NCBI RefSeq assembly: GCF_937616625.2 | Contig: NC_065570.1 | Span: 12,286,001 to 12,350,000, forward strand | Source: Mercurialis annua | Taxonomy: Eukaryota > Streptophyta > Magnoliopsida > Malpighiales > Euphorbiaceae | Length of the DNA: 64,000 nt | Direction of reading: 5' to 3' | In this document: one piece after another, positions 24,369 through 43,200 of the stretch | How positions within the stretch are numbered: the stretch's first letter is position 1 | Layout: every line of letters begins with the position of its first letter | Program-made: the position numbers and the translations under genes | The notes under the pieces: model-generated | What the model was told of the DNA's origin: nothing | Seen by the model: the letters and a program-made list of their open reading frames with translations, nothing else | Database searches by the model: none

Positions 24369-25447
24369 CAATGTTTCTAAAACCGGACTGAAAAGCAAAC
24401 CGACTTCATCGGGGATTTATGGTTCGACCGGTTCAACCGGGTTGGATCGGATTTTTTAATTTAATTAATATACATTATTTAAATTAAAAATATATATTAT
24501 TTAAATAAAAGATATGATAAAATATTTAAATTAATATATTTTTTAAATTTTATTTGTGAAATATAATTATAAATTAACACTTTTTAAGAGTATATAAAAT
24601 AATTATTTTTATGAAAGAAAAAAAGATTTTTAAATAATAATTTTTAAATTATAATTATATAATAAAGGTTTAAAAATAAAAATATAATATATTCAAATAA
24701 AATTAAATATGATATATGTAAAATATAATTTTAATTGATTGAAAAAGGATGATATATTAAATAAAATTAATTATTAAATAATAGTGGCTTATCGTTCTTT
24801 TGAAGAAGAGAGGATGTCTGTTGGGAGCAATATTTTTAAAACCGTAAGAGAAATTAAATCGACTTTAAGATGAGTCCAAAGTTAACTTGAATTTTTGAAT
24901 AATAATGAAAAAATTAATAAATTTAAATTTTTCGTGCCTGTATTTTTAATTTTAATATAAACTTAATCTTTTTAACTAAATAATAATATAAATTTGTAGT
25001 TAATATAATAATGAAATTAATATGTTAAATTAATTAAAGAAGTCATACTATTAATTTTATGAGACAATCTAATACTTAATTTAAAACTTTTCTATTAACA
25101 AACTTTATTTTCATATGTCAAATTATTTTAAATAAAAAAAAAGCCAATTTTAATAAAAGAGAGTTGCAGACTATAGTGCATAGGTACTAGGGTATTTTGA
25201 CATAAAGTGAAGTACACTGTTCTCGGGAAAAACAAATACACAATGAATCATGTCCTCTTTTGAATACAAAACAAATTCAAAAACCGGAGTCATCGGATTT
25301 TGATAACAAATCCGATTTTTTCGGTTTGATCCGATTTCCACTCGCTTTTTTTAGATGTTGAATTTTTATGCTGACCGGACCGGACAGATGACTGGTTCCC
25401 GGTTAACCCATCCGACCGGTCAATCTAGTCCGGTTTTAACAACATTG
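24369..25447. mobile_element. hAT-like non-autonomous element with 8-bp duplication
   Basis: The ends CAATGTTTCTAAAACCGGAC and AGTCCGGTTTTAACAACATTG (one indel-level difference) are flanked by exact GTATTTAC at 24361-24368 and 25448-25455. The subterminal parts are rich in ACCGG and CGGTT words; the middle is AT-rich and non-coding. Confidence 0.85.
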
Positions 25448-25656
25448 GTATTTACAAAAAGCCTTAAGCTACTGCAATATCGTTCGATCAATAAAAGTTA
25501 TCAGTTCAATTCTCTTAAATGGATAGTAGCTAAGGATAGAAAACTGAAGAGAAAACTTTAGCTAGTAATTCTATTTTAAAAACGAAACCCATTCGTTTGA
25601 ACTATTATTCATGAATGAAAAATAATTAGTCTCAAGAAATGTGATATAAATTAAAT

Positions 25657-25967
25657 GGACAAATAATCAAAAAACACAATACGTTTCATGAAAGTTTCAT
25701 AAAAGTACAAACGTTTCAATTTTATCAAATTTATTATGAAACAAATAGTTTCGTTTCAATAATATCAAACTATGTAATTTACTCATATGACATCTACGTG
25801 GCGCTGATGTGGCATATGCCACACATCAGCGCCATATAAGCGAAAATGTGCAATTGGACATAATTGAAGCAAACTCATGCGTTTAAGGACAAATTGGATA
25901 AAATTGAAAAGTTTGGACTTTTGTAAAACTTTTATGAAAGGTTTGATTTTTTTTTGTCATTTGGCCC
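25657..25967. mobile_element. Mutator-like MITE, family 1 copy b
   Basis: Same family as 7567-7870: the left end is GGACAAATAATC, the right end TCATTTGGCCC, with the same central CTACGTGGCGCTGATGTGGC block. It is flanked by AAATTAAAT on both sides (25648-25656, 25968-25976). The right duplication overlaps that of the next MITE. Confidence 0.8.
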
Positions 25968-25979
25968 AAATTAAATTAA

Positions 25980-26265
25980 GGCTAAACCTATCTAGAGGCC
26001 CTTGTACTATATTATTTTTGTTCAAAAAGCCCCTGTACTATTTTTTTGTTCTTCAAGTCCCTCTACTTACATAATTTTTGATTTTCAGATCCTTTTTTAG
26101 TTTTTTCCAGTCCCTCTACTTACAATTTTTTTGTTCCTCGAGTCCTTTAAAAGGACCTGAAAATCGAAATTTTGTCAAGTACAGGGACCTGAAGAATAAA
26201 AGAATAGTACAAGGGCTTTTTGAACAAAAATGATATAGTACAAGGGCCTCTACATGGGTTTAGCC
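25980..26265. mobile_element. Mutator-like MITE, family 2, against the 3' end of subtilase copy 2
   Basis: A 286-bp fold-back element with ends GGCTAAACCTATCTAGAGGC and CCTCTACATGGGTTTAGCC and long imperfect inverted arms (CCCTTGTACTAT / ATAGTACAAGGG). Exact 9-bp duplications TTAAATTAA lie at 25971-25979 and 26266-26274. Its edge is 19 bp from the stop codon of subtilase copy 2. Confidence 0.88.
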
Positions 26266-26284
26266 TTAAATTAAATAATATAAC

Positions 26285-33592
<7,308 letters not shown>

Positions 33593-33650
33593 AGTTTTTA
33601 TTTTCCGCAGCTAGAGAAACTCAATGAAGTATAGATATTTGGTATGATAA

Positions 33651-33660
33651 TTATATATAT
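33651..33660 (-). promoter_or_regulatory. TATA box of subtilase copy 2
   Basis: ATATATATAA on the minus strand, about 60-70 bp upstream of the ATG at 33592, preceded by GGACATAAA. This matches the promoter layout of copy 1. Confidence 0.55.
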
Positions 33661-33884
33661 TTATGTCCAGACAGTTTACACATGTTCTCTTTATGAACAA
33701 GTCAATGCTATGAACAGATCTAGAGGCAAATTTAAAAAATTATACAATAAGTCAGCATTTGATAGCTCTATCTAAACTTCTAAAACGAATTTAATTTGAA
33801 CAATAGATACTCTCACTCTCGATATGATATCAAAGTTATTACGTCTTCTAAAATTTAAAAATACCCTTGTTGAAAGATTATTTT

Positions 33885-34075
33885 TTTGGGTCAAAGTGTA
33901 TGAGGTATAGAGGACGAATTTCAACTATGAGACAACGTGTCTAGTTCTTTTACATCCAAACTAATTCTCAGTCGAGTCGGATAGCTCCCATCCGGAATAC
34001 GAAGCTCTTATCTTGAATACGATTTGAACTCGTAACCTCATTTAAATTAGAAGAGAGTCTTACCACCCGCGCTTT
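33885..34075 (-). mobile_element. SINE-like element
   Basis: The minus strand begins GCGCGGGTGGTAAGACTC (A-box-like), has a pol III B-box-like GAGTTCAAATC about 50 bp downstream, and ends after roughly 190 bp in CCCAAAAAAAT. This is the build of a tRNA-derived plant SINE. The target duplication is unclear. Confidence 0.5.
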
Positions 34076-34079
34076 AAAA

Positions 34080-35423
34080 ATTGGAAGTTTGTCTTTTAAA
34101 TTTAATGTAATCCATAAATACAAGAAACAAATTGATTACTACATTCTACAAAGCTCTCGTCCAATTATGACCCTGTCAAGCGAAAACAAATTAGAGAGGA
34201 AATATTCACCTGAATTTGGTAAAATATTCAAATGAAAGCTTCAAAGTTATTTCCATACATGGAAAGGTCCAATCAATGAAACTTAAGAAGTTTTCAATGA
34301 CTTGAAGGGTCTGCTGTTTAAATTTTTAATTGAGAAAACTGCATATTATTATATTATCCCTTGTGCTACTCTTCAACAACACACCCTTTTTCGCGCTACT
34401 ATGGCAATTGCTTTTATAATTAATAACCAGATTCTTGTGCCATAGGTAACGACTATTTTTATTAAACTAGGCAAATAATCACACCGACCAGGTAATAATA
34501 TTTTTTTTTAACTTAACTATGAGTATTAGTTTTTTTTTTATTATTATTCATGAATTCTAGTTTACATAGTAATTATGCAAGCTATAATTTTGTTTTGATT
34601 ATAGGATCCCCACAAGCGTTAAAATTCCTCCTTCTCCAACGATAAAAAAGAATATTAATTTTTTATAAATTGATTCTTCATATAATTAAATGTAAAATAT
34701 ATTTTTATGTACTGGATTTTCAGAAGGTGTTATTATGGGTTGTTTACGTATTTATCTAAAAAATAAAAATATTTGTACTTTTTACTTCGACATGAAAAAA
34801 TTTAAAAAAAATACTCCACATATTTTCCAGATTTATGTTTTTACTTTCGGCTTTAAAATAATTATGATTTTACTACGTTATCTGTAATTTGTTTTTTCAT
34901 GTAAGTATCATACTAAAGGGGCATTTGGTTCAAGGTTGGTAATCACAATCGGAATGAGAATGAGAATGAGAAAGAATGGGAAAGAGAATGATTATTTTCA
35001 TATGTTGTCTGATTCACTAAATTAGTATAAAAATCAAAATGGGTATACATTTGCAAAAAAATATTTATTATTTATTATTTATTTTTTAATAAAAACATAT
35101 TTATTGTATTTTTTAAAACAAAATTATATATTTTAAAAAAAAAATTATTTTTATTTTCTATTTTAAAAAAAATAATTTTTTTATTTTTTAAAAAATAATT
35201 TTTGTTTAAAAATATATAATTTTATTTTTAAATAAATATTTGAATTTTTTAATAATTATATATTATTTATTTATTATTAAAATGTTTAAGTGAATTTTAA
35301 TTTTATTGAGAATGAAAAGTTCATTCACATAGGAAAGGGGGGAATTGGCGATTTCTATTTAATGGTTAATCATATATTTAACTTAAAGAAACTAAGCATT
35401 TTAGAGAAATTTTTAGTTAGACT
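34080..35423. other. Intergenic AT-rich stretch
   Basis: No gene seen. GGGGCATTTGGTTCAAGG at 34919 followed by GGAATGAGAATGAGAATG looks like one end of a PIF/Harbinger-like MITE, but the partner end was not found. The open frame at 35290-35481 has no recognisable content. Confidence 0.35.
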
Positions 35424-36016
35424 GAGTCTACCACGTCATCTGCAAACTAAGTTACTCATAACACAACACCTCATTAAATGATGATAATATTATAATAATT
35501 ATGCAATAAATGCATTCAAATCTTAATGGTGATATTACAATGTAGCCATCATTACCATCATTTTAATGAGACGTTGTATTATGAGTGGTTTAGTTTACGG
35601 ATGACGTGGTAGACTCGGCCTACCCAAGAAATTCTTAGGTAGATCGAGTCTACCACGTCATCAGTAACTCGGTCTACCTAAGAAATTCTTAGGTAGACCG
35701 AGTCTACCACGTCATCAGTAGCCTCAGCCACTCATAATATACCACCTCATTAAAATGATGACAATATTGTAATAATTGTGTGATAAATACATTCAATCTT
35801 AATGATGATATTACAATATTGTCATTATTGCCATCATTTTAATGAGGTGTTATATTATGAGTGGCTTAGTTTATGGATGACGTGGTATATTATGCCATTC
35901 ATAATACAACACCTCATTAAAATGATGGCAATATTGTAATAATTATGCAATAAATGCATTAAAATCTTAATGATGATATCACAATATTGCCATCATTGTC
36001 ATTATTTTAATAAGTT
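35424..36016. repeat. Cluster of fold-back (palindromic) repeats
   Basis: Three related palindromic units (about 35440-35590, 35730-35870 and 35895-36016) pair CACCTCATTAAAATGATG with CATCATTTTAATGAGGTG around an AT-rich loop. They are framed by AGTCTACCACGTCATC and GATGACGTGGTAGACT in opposite orientation (35424, 35600, 35655, 35700). This looks like repeated insertion or amplification of one fold-back MITE. Confidence 0.7.
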
Positions 36017-36020
36017 GTTA

Positions 36021-36090
36021 CTCCCTCCGTCCCATTCTAATTGAACATATTTTCTATTTTAGGTGTCCCATTCTAATTGACAATTACTAT
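36021..36090. mobile_element. Stowaway MITE fragment cut by element A
   Basis: The left end CTCCCTCCGTCCCATTCTAA is preceded by TA (36019-36020) and runs only to the LTR of element A at 36091. The matching right end is not found beyond the 3' side of element A. Confidence 0.65.
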
Positions 36091-36502
36091 TGATGGATAT
36101 CACACCTGAAACAGTACCAGAAGACTGCAACAAGACGTAGGTCACAAACAATAAGACCAGTCGCAGGTCCCTGACCCAGAATCCATCAGTAACCAACTAG
36201 TAACACGGATAAGCTAGTCATCCCTGAAGATCAGGGATAATGACAAAGAACAGCTCATCATAACAAGAAGATGAGCTCAGAATAAAGGAGAACACTCCTA
36301 ACACATCATAATGACTGCGATGTATATATATACCGAGTCCTAAGTCAGGTAAACCCTAATTTCACTCATATTCACTCTCAACACCACTCCAATCTATCTG
36401 ACTTAGGCATCGGAGGGTATTCGAGCTAACACCGGCTCGAATCCTTCTAACATATTTTCCTTTGTAGGTTGGATCAAACTCGGACCGGCAGATCAAGAAC
36501 CA
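36091..36502 (+). repeat. 5' LTR of element A
   Basis: TG...CA ends. It contains a TATA-like GTATATATATACC near 36320 and CTGACTTAGGCATCGGAGG further down. The left flank is ACTAT, but no matching duplication exists on the other side. Confidence 0.88.
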
Positions 36503-36507
36503 TTATT

Positions 36508-36525
36508 TTGCGCCGTCTGTGGGAA
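36508..36525 (+). promoter_or_regulatory. Primer-binding site of element A (mutated)
   Basis: TTGCGCCGTCTGTGGGAA just after the 5' LTR; the copy at 60541 reads TGGCGCCGTCTGTGGGAA, so one base has changed here. This type is reported for Tat/Ogre elements as tRNA-Arg-like. Confidence 0.65.
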
Positions 36526-36583
36526 TGATCAGTTCGTTTTCTATGTACTTAAAAATTCTTAATTTTGGTTTCTTGCCGAGAAG

Positions 36584-36713
36584 ATGAATAATGAGGAAGA
36601 ACCGACGCCACCAGGAGTGGTAGTAACGACGGGGGCTTTGCCCATAAGCAGCGGGCCGACTCTTCTCCCCGTAGCCAGCATTGGAGGAGGAGTTGCGCCA
36701 AGAATTAACCTTA
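36584..36713 (+). pseudogene. Element A gag, first piece
   Basis: ATG at 36584 (MNNEEEPTPPG). The frame is open up to the insertion of element B at 36714 and resumes in frame after 50356 (TPPTTGVPYDI). Confidence 0.7.
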
Positions 36714-38236
36714 TGATAGGAGTGAAATACTCCTATCGATTCGAGTCTTTTTAGCATCGCTTCGAACGTTTTATATGCGTTTTTAAAGCAATTGTATGCC
36801 TTATTACGTGTATGTGCTATTTCAGGTAATCAGAGCGAATATGAAGGTTTTGGTCAATAAAAGGGCGGAGTATCAAAGAAATCTAGAAGACGGAAGCTAG
36901 AACGCTAGATGAAAGAGACCCAAGGTGTATCAAGGTCTCTATCGAGACAAAGGGATGCAAATCGAGAAGCCTGTTTTTAGGCAGGTCTCGATCGAGAAGG
37001 CTCTTGTACTATGCTTCTCGATCGAGACCATGGTCTCCAAAAGATACCGAGAGCAAGCCAAAATGGGGTCTCGATCGAGAAGCTTCCTCATAAGAGCTTC
37101 TCTATCGAGACATGAAGAAAATAGCTGGAATGAAAATCCTTTTGGGTCCGTGTGCTAGTTGGGCCCATTTCCCCTTTTGGCCAAACCTTTGTACTAGTGG
37201 ATTTGTCATTTAGCCTCTTTTGGCTTGGCTATATAAGGCCTTTTATGTTTTTAGGGTAAACCATTCTACACTTTTTAGCCTCAATCCTAATATAGTACTT
37301 TTTATCTCCTTTAGTAGAGATCTAAAATTGTTCTTATTGTTCTTGACAAGTAATTTCCAGATTTTAGTTTTCTTTATGATTTTTCTTCTACTACAAGTCT
37401 TATTATTATCTCAAGCTTCATTATCTAGTGAATACTTTTATTTACACACAAGCTCTACTTAAGGTAATTATCTTTCACTAATTATGAATAGCAATAGATG
37501 TTTAATGATTGTTGATAAATTAGTAATTTTTGTTATCTTCACCATGGTTGGCTAAACCCCATGTTTGGGGGTTAATTTGAATCCTAGTTGTGTATGATGG
37601 GGTTAGGGTTTTGGGGTTGTGTTGATTGTTCTAATTAAGGAGCCTAAAGCTTGCTTAGATTAGCTACCTAAGTATTGTTCTTAAATTAATTTTCACCTTG
37701 AGAGAGGGTTTATTAGTTGGATTTGTTAATTAGAGACTTAATTAGTAACACCATGAGAGTGGGTTAGTAATTAGGTGGCCTATGAGTTGTGATTTATTTG
37801 TTAATTGCCTCTAATTGCGTTTAGTGCTACGAGAGTAGGTTAAGCTCGATTAGTCGTGGTTTTGTAGCTGTTAGAGGCTCGAGAGAGCGGGAGTTGCGAT
37901 CTTAGAACGCTCGGCCCTCGTTTAGAACCCTAAACCCGATACCCTTGATTGCATGACCTAGGAGGATTATTAGCTCCCAAACCTCTTTATCACTTGAATT
38001 TCGTTAACTATTATAGTGTTTATTCGTTCTTTTAAATTAGTAATTTGATAATTCCTAGATTAGCATAAGTTTTTAGTAGTTGGTTGATTGGTTAATTAAG
38101 AAAAACGCTTATTCCCTTGCTAAACGAATTGAAGATCAAAATCTAATTCACTCACTTTGAACCTCCCATCCTTGTGGGTACGATAACTCGCACTTATAGT
38201 CCACTATTCACAAGTTGGTAAGTAAAATTACTAACA
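36714..38236 (+). repeat. 5' LTR of element B
   Basis: Runs from TGATAGGAGTGAAATACTCC to ACTAACA. TATA box TATATAA at 37230-37236; the palindrome cluster (36935-37110) lies in U3 about 120 bp upstream of it. The two short open frames inside (36925-37158, 37220-37462) recur in the 3' LTR and are not genes. Confidence 0.95.
36935..37110 (+). promoter_or_regulatory. Palindrome cluster in U3 of the element B 5' LTR
   Basis: TCTCGATCGAGA occurs exactly at 36986-36997, 37016-37027 and 37069-37080. One-base variants TCTCTATCGAGA lie at about 36937-36948 and 37099-37110, and a half site at 36961. A repeat-like array of perfect palindromes upstream of a TATA box suggests protein-binding sites; this is inference. 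Confidence 0.7.
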
Positions 38237-38241
38237 AGTTT

Positions 38242-38258
38242 TGGCGCCGTTGTCGGGG
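38242..38258 (+). promoter_or_regulatory. Primer-binding site of element B
   Basis: TGGCGCCGTTGTCGGGG five bases after the 5' LTR, the form usual for Athila elements (tRNA-Asp-like). Confidence 0.8.
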
Positions 38259-38407
38259 ATGAGGTTGCGTTTAATTGATTGAAAGTATTTTGAAATTCGG
38301 TCGAGTTAGCCTTATTTTCTGTTTTTATTTTATTGATGGTTAATTGTCTTTCGTGATTTACGCTCGGTTTTCTTGTTTTTGTTTGTGAAGGAATTCGTTT
38401 TTCGTGT

Positions 38408-40206
38408 ATGCACAATACGCGACGAGCAAATCTACCACTAGAACCTTACCAAGATAACCTCGGTAACTACGAAAGAGGTGTAAGAAGAAGAGCCCGTATA
38501 CCCGAAGTAATGAATAACGAGGGAAACAATTATGATGAGGAAGAGAGGTTCAATCCTCTAATGGATGGAGGGGAGCAACAATTTCCACCCGCTCCTCCAT
38601 TAGGGAATGTGAACCGACCAAGGCAACAAGACCGCCCAAGGGATGATCGACCCCAAGTGCACGCACAAGTGCAAAACCAATAAAGACAAAAGTTGGGCGA
38701 GTTTTTCTTGCTGGATGTGGATAATGCCACTTTTGGATGCTTCGCAATGCCGGTTCAAGCGGCAACCTTTGAGATCAAGCCAAGTACTATTCAACTTTTG
38801 GAAAATCGTTGTGCCTTCTTTGGGTTGAGTCATGAGGATCCTAATGAGCATATCGCCAAGTTTTTGGGTGTTCTAAACACATTCAAGCTTCATGGGATAA
38901 CGGCGGACCAAATTAAGCTTCGGATGTTCCCCTTCTCCTTGAGGGACAAAGCTAGCATTTGGTTACATTCTCTACCAAATGAGTCTATTCACAATTGGAG
39001 GGAGTTAGCTCAAGCCTTTCTCAACAAATATTTTCCTCATGGCAAGACTACAAAGTTGACTAAAGACATACTTGAGTTTGTTCAATTTGAAGGAGAATCA
39101 CTTCATCAGGCGTGGGAGCGGTTCAAGGATTTACAACGGAGTGTACCTCATCATCGGCTCAATAGAGAGCACGTTATACAAATATTCTATGATGGGACAA
39201 ATGTCACTACCCGAGCTACTATTGATGCGGCTTCGGGCGGTTCGCTCATGCAAAAGACTTATGAAGAAGCTCTTGAATTGTTGGAAAAGTTAGCTGTGGT
39301 TAGTAGTACTTGGGGTCCTATGGATAGAAGAGCGCCACCCACTCAACAGTCACTCATGACTCTTGATCAAGTGCGGGAGATGGACTCCATAAAAGCTGCA
39401 AATGCTTCGCTCCAAGCTCAAGTGGATGCTCTCAAGAAACAAGTCGCTCCTATGCAAAGAAACGCTCCGGTGGCTTATGTTCAAGTTGGTTGTAAATTTT
39501 GTGGAGACTTTGGCCATTCGGGAGGAGAGTGCTTAATTACGGGTCAAGCCTTGAGTGAGCAAGTAAACTACATTGGGGGACAAAGGCAAGCTAACGACCC
39601 TTACTCTAACACCTACAACCCCGGATGGAGGAATCATCCAAACTTCGGGTGGAGAAATCAAGAGGGGCAAGGCAATGCTCAAGGGTCTAATCAAGCGGGT
39701 CCAAGCTTCCAAAGCAACAATTGGCCTCCACAACAACAAGGTCACTATCATGGAATCCCAAACCATGGGAACAATTACGGTGGTAGACCACAACATCCTC
39801 CCGGGTTCCAACAACCAAGGAATACGGATGAGGGAAATGTGATGGCAAGGATGATGGAAAAGTTAGACAAGATGGAGCTTGAGAATAGACAACTTCACAA
39901 GAACCAAGCCGCTACTAACCAAATCCTTGAGACTCAAATCTCCAAACTTGGCCTAGCCCTTCAAGGTAGACCTCAAGGAGGATTGCCCTCTACTACGGAG
40001 AACAACCCAAGGGAGCATGTTAAGGCGGTAGAGCTCCAAAGTGGGAGAAACCTTGAGAAAGCAAATGGGAAGAAGCATGTTGTGGAGGAGGATGAACCTC
40101 AAGTGGTTGTTGACATAGCAAGCTCAAGTCAAGAGTTGCCAAGAGAGTGTGAGGAAGTGGTTATCGAGGTTGAGGAGCCTTATGTGAGACCACCACCGCC
40201 ACCACG
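38408..40206 (+). pseudogene. Element B gag
   Basis: Athila-type Gag. ATG at 38408; the frame is broken by TAA at 38681-38683 after 91 codons, then open again from 38684 to 40240. The Gag core (LRDKASIWLHSLP, AFLNKYFP) lies at about 38930-39040, and a Cys-rich CKFCGDFGHSGGEC zinc knuckle at about 39490. The Gly/Asn/Gln-rich tail and a Pro run (PPPPPR, about 40190-40206) end where the reading must shift by one base to enter pol. The upstream ATG start is supported by the continuous frame across the stop. Confidence 0.85.
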
Positions 40207-43200
40207 TTTGTACCACCGGTTCCGTTTCCAAGCCGGCTAAGAAAAGCTCAAGGGAATGAGAAATTTCACAAGTTCCTTGAGATCTTCAAGAAATTGCAAA
40301 TAAATCTTAGCTTGGCGGATGCACTCCGGGAGATGCTGCAATATGCAAAGTTCTTGAAGGACATCATCACCAACAAACGAAGTTGGGATAGTGGTACAAC
40401 GGTTCCCATTCCGGAAGTTTGTAGTTCAATCATCTTGAATGATTTACCGGCTAAGTTGAAGGACCCAGGGAGTTTTTCCATACCTTGTACTATAGGCACT
40501 ATGAGTTCAATAAATTGTTTATGTGATCTTGGCGCTAGTATTAATCTTATGCCTCTAAATCTTTTCAGGACGTTATGTGGAGATCAAACCGTGAAAAGCA
40601 CCTCGATGGTACTCCAACTAGCGGATCATTCATTGAAGAGGCCGTATGGAATTGTTGAAGATGTTCTTGTGAAGGTTGATAAGTTTATATTCCCGGTGGA
40701 CTTTGTTATTTTGGATTACGCGGTGGATAAGGAATGCCCAATCATCATAGGGCGGCCCTTTATGAATACCGGGAGAGCTTTAATTGATGTCTATGGTGGG
40801 AAATTGACATTGAGAATTGATGAAGAAACGGTTGAGTTTGACATGAAGAAGGTTATGAGGGGTACCATCGAGGAAGAGGGGTGTATGCGCGTTGATTTGG
40901 TAGACGAACTTGTGAAGGACCAGTTGAAGGAAAATATGGAAGCGATAAACCGGGGAGTTCCAAAGAAATTCGAGGATTTCGGGGATTCAGAAGCAGGTCT
41001 CGATCGAGAAGCTCATCCCTACATGCTTCTCGATCGAGACCCCAAAAATGGCTGCTCTCTGTATCTCAGAGAACCATTGGTCATGATAGAGACGGGGGTT
41101 TCTCTATCGAGACAAGGCAAAATTATACCTGGTCTCGATAGAGACCCCTGTGTCTCGATCAAGATCCCCTCTGAGAATCTGAAAGCAGAACTTCCAAGTG
41201 TTTCAAGTGTCACGTTTCATTCCGGGGTTGTGGATGATGAATACACCGAAGAAGAGGAACCTAAGCTGGAAAATTTGAACAAAAAGAATGGTGTGACCCC
41301 ACCATCTTCCGAGTTGCCTCCAATTGTCGAGATGAAGCCACTTCCATCTCATCTTCGGTATACCTATGTTGGAGAGAATGAGACCTTGCCAATAATTATC
41401 TCGAACAAGCTTTCTAAGGAACAAGAGAGGAGGGTTGTGCAAGTAGTGAAGGAGCATGTGTTAGCCATGGGGTGGCAAATTTCCGACATTCGAGGCATAA
41501 GTCCTCAAGTGGTGATGCACAAGATCCATCTTGAGGATGAAGCCAAGAAGTGTACTCAAAGGCAAAGGAGATTGAACCCTAACATGAAGGAGGTTGTGCA
41601 CAAGGAAATAGTGAAGCTTCTTGATGCCGGGATTATTTATCCGATTTCCGATAGTGGTTGGGTTAGTCCGGTTCAATGCGTACCTAAGAAGGGAGGAATG
41701 ACGGTAGTAGAGAACGAGAAGGGGGAACAAATCTCCACAAGAACGGTTACCGGGTGGAGAGTTTGTATCGACTATCGAAGGTTGAACGCGGAGACTAGAA
41801 AGGACCACTACCCGCTACCATTCATTGACCAAATGCTTGAACGGGTGGCGGGTCACAAGTACTATTGCTTTCTCGACGGATACTCTGGCTATAACCAAAT
41901 TTTGATCTTTCCGGATGACCAAGAGAAGACAACGTTCACTTGCCCCTACGGTACGTTTGCGTATAGACGGATGCCATTTGGATTGTGCAATGCCCCCGCA
42001 ACCTTTCAACGTTGCATGACCTCAATCTTCAACGATATGGTGGAGGACATAATGGAGATATTTATGGACGACTTCTCCGTTTTTGGTGATTCATTTGATG
42101 GTTGCTTGGCTAATCTTGAGCGAGTGTTTGCACGATGTGAGGAGACCAACTTGGTGCTTAATTGGGAGAAATGCCATTTTATGGTAGAAAAGGGTATTGT
42201 GCTTGGGCATAGGATCTCGGAAGCGGGTATCGAGCTTGATAGAGCGAAAACGGAGGTTATTGAGAAGCTAGTTGCTCCGGTCACGGTCAAAGGAGTTCGG
42301 GCATTTTTAGGCCATGCGGGTTTTTACCGGCGATTCATTAAGGATTTTTCATCTATTGCACGGCCTTTGACAAGATTGCTAGTTAAAGATGCGCCGTTTG
42401 AATTCACAGAGGAATGTCAAGGTGCTTTTGAGAAGCTTAAGGAGGCACTTGTAACCGCTCCTATTATCTCATCTCCGGATTGGAGTTTGCCTTTTGAGCT
42501 AATATGTGACGCTAGTGACCAAGCATTGGGTTGCGTGTTGGGGCAAAGAAAGGACAAGCGGGTGCATGTGATCTACTATGCTAGCCGGACGATGGCAGGA
42601 GCACAACTCAATTACACTACCACCGAAAAAGAAATGTTGGCGGTAGTGTTTGCCTTGGATAAATTTCGGCAATACTTGCTCGGATCAAAGTCCATCATCT
42701 ATACCGACCATGCCGCTTTGAGATATCTTTTTACTAAGCAAGACGCCAAGCCAAGACTTATTCGGTGGATACTTTTGATGCAAGAGTTTGACATAGAAAT
42801 CCAGGATAAAAAGGGCACGGAGAATGTGGTAGCGGACCACTTATCAAGATTTGAAAACCCGGAGCTGATTCCTATTGGTATGGAGATTAATGAGCGGTTT
42901 CCGGATGAAACACTTATGATGATTCGGGAAGTAGAAACGCCGTGGTATGCTGATTTCGCCAATTATCTCTCATCGGAAGTTATGCCTCCGGACTTGACAT
43001 CGCATCAACGGAAGAAGTTTTTATCCGATGTTAAGAGGTATTTATGGGATGAACCCTACTTGTTTAAAATTTATGGAGACGGGATGTTGCGGCGATGTGT
43101 GGCTTTGGTAGAAATGATGCCTATTCTATCATCTTGTCATGAAGCCAGCCATTATGGATCGGCAAGAACCGCCGCTAGAGTGCTTGAAAGCGGGTTCTTT

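Noticed and set aside
36935..37110. Palindrome cluster as a CRISPR-like array
   Set aside because: Plant DNA, irregular spacing, repeats of only 12 bp that are perfect palindromes, and no cas genes.
36925..37462. Two open frames of 77 and 80 codons in the LTR of element B, repeated at 49041-49578
   Set aside because: They are identical because the LTRs are nearly identical; they span the palindrome cluster and TATA region and show no protein features.
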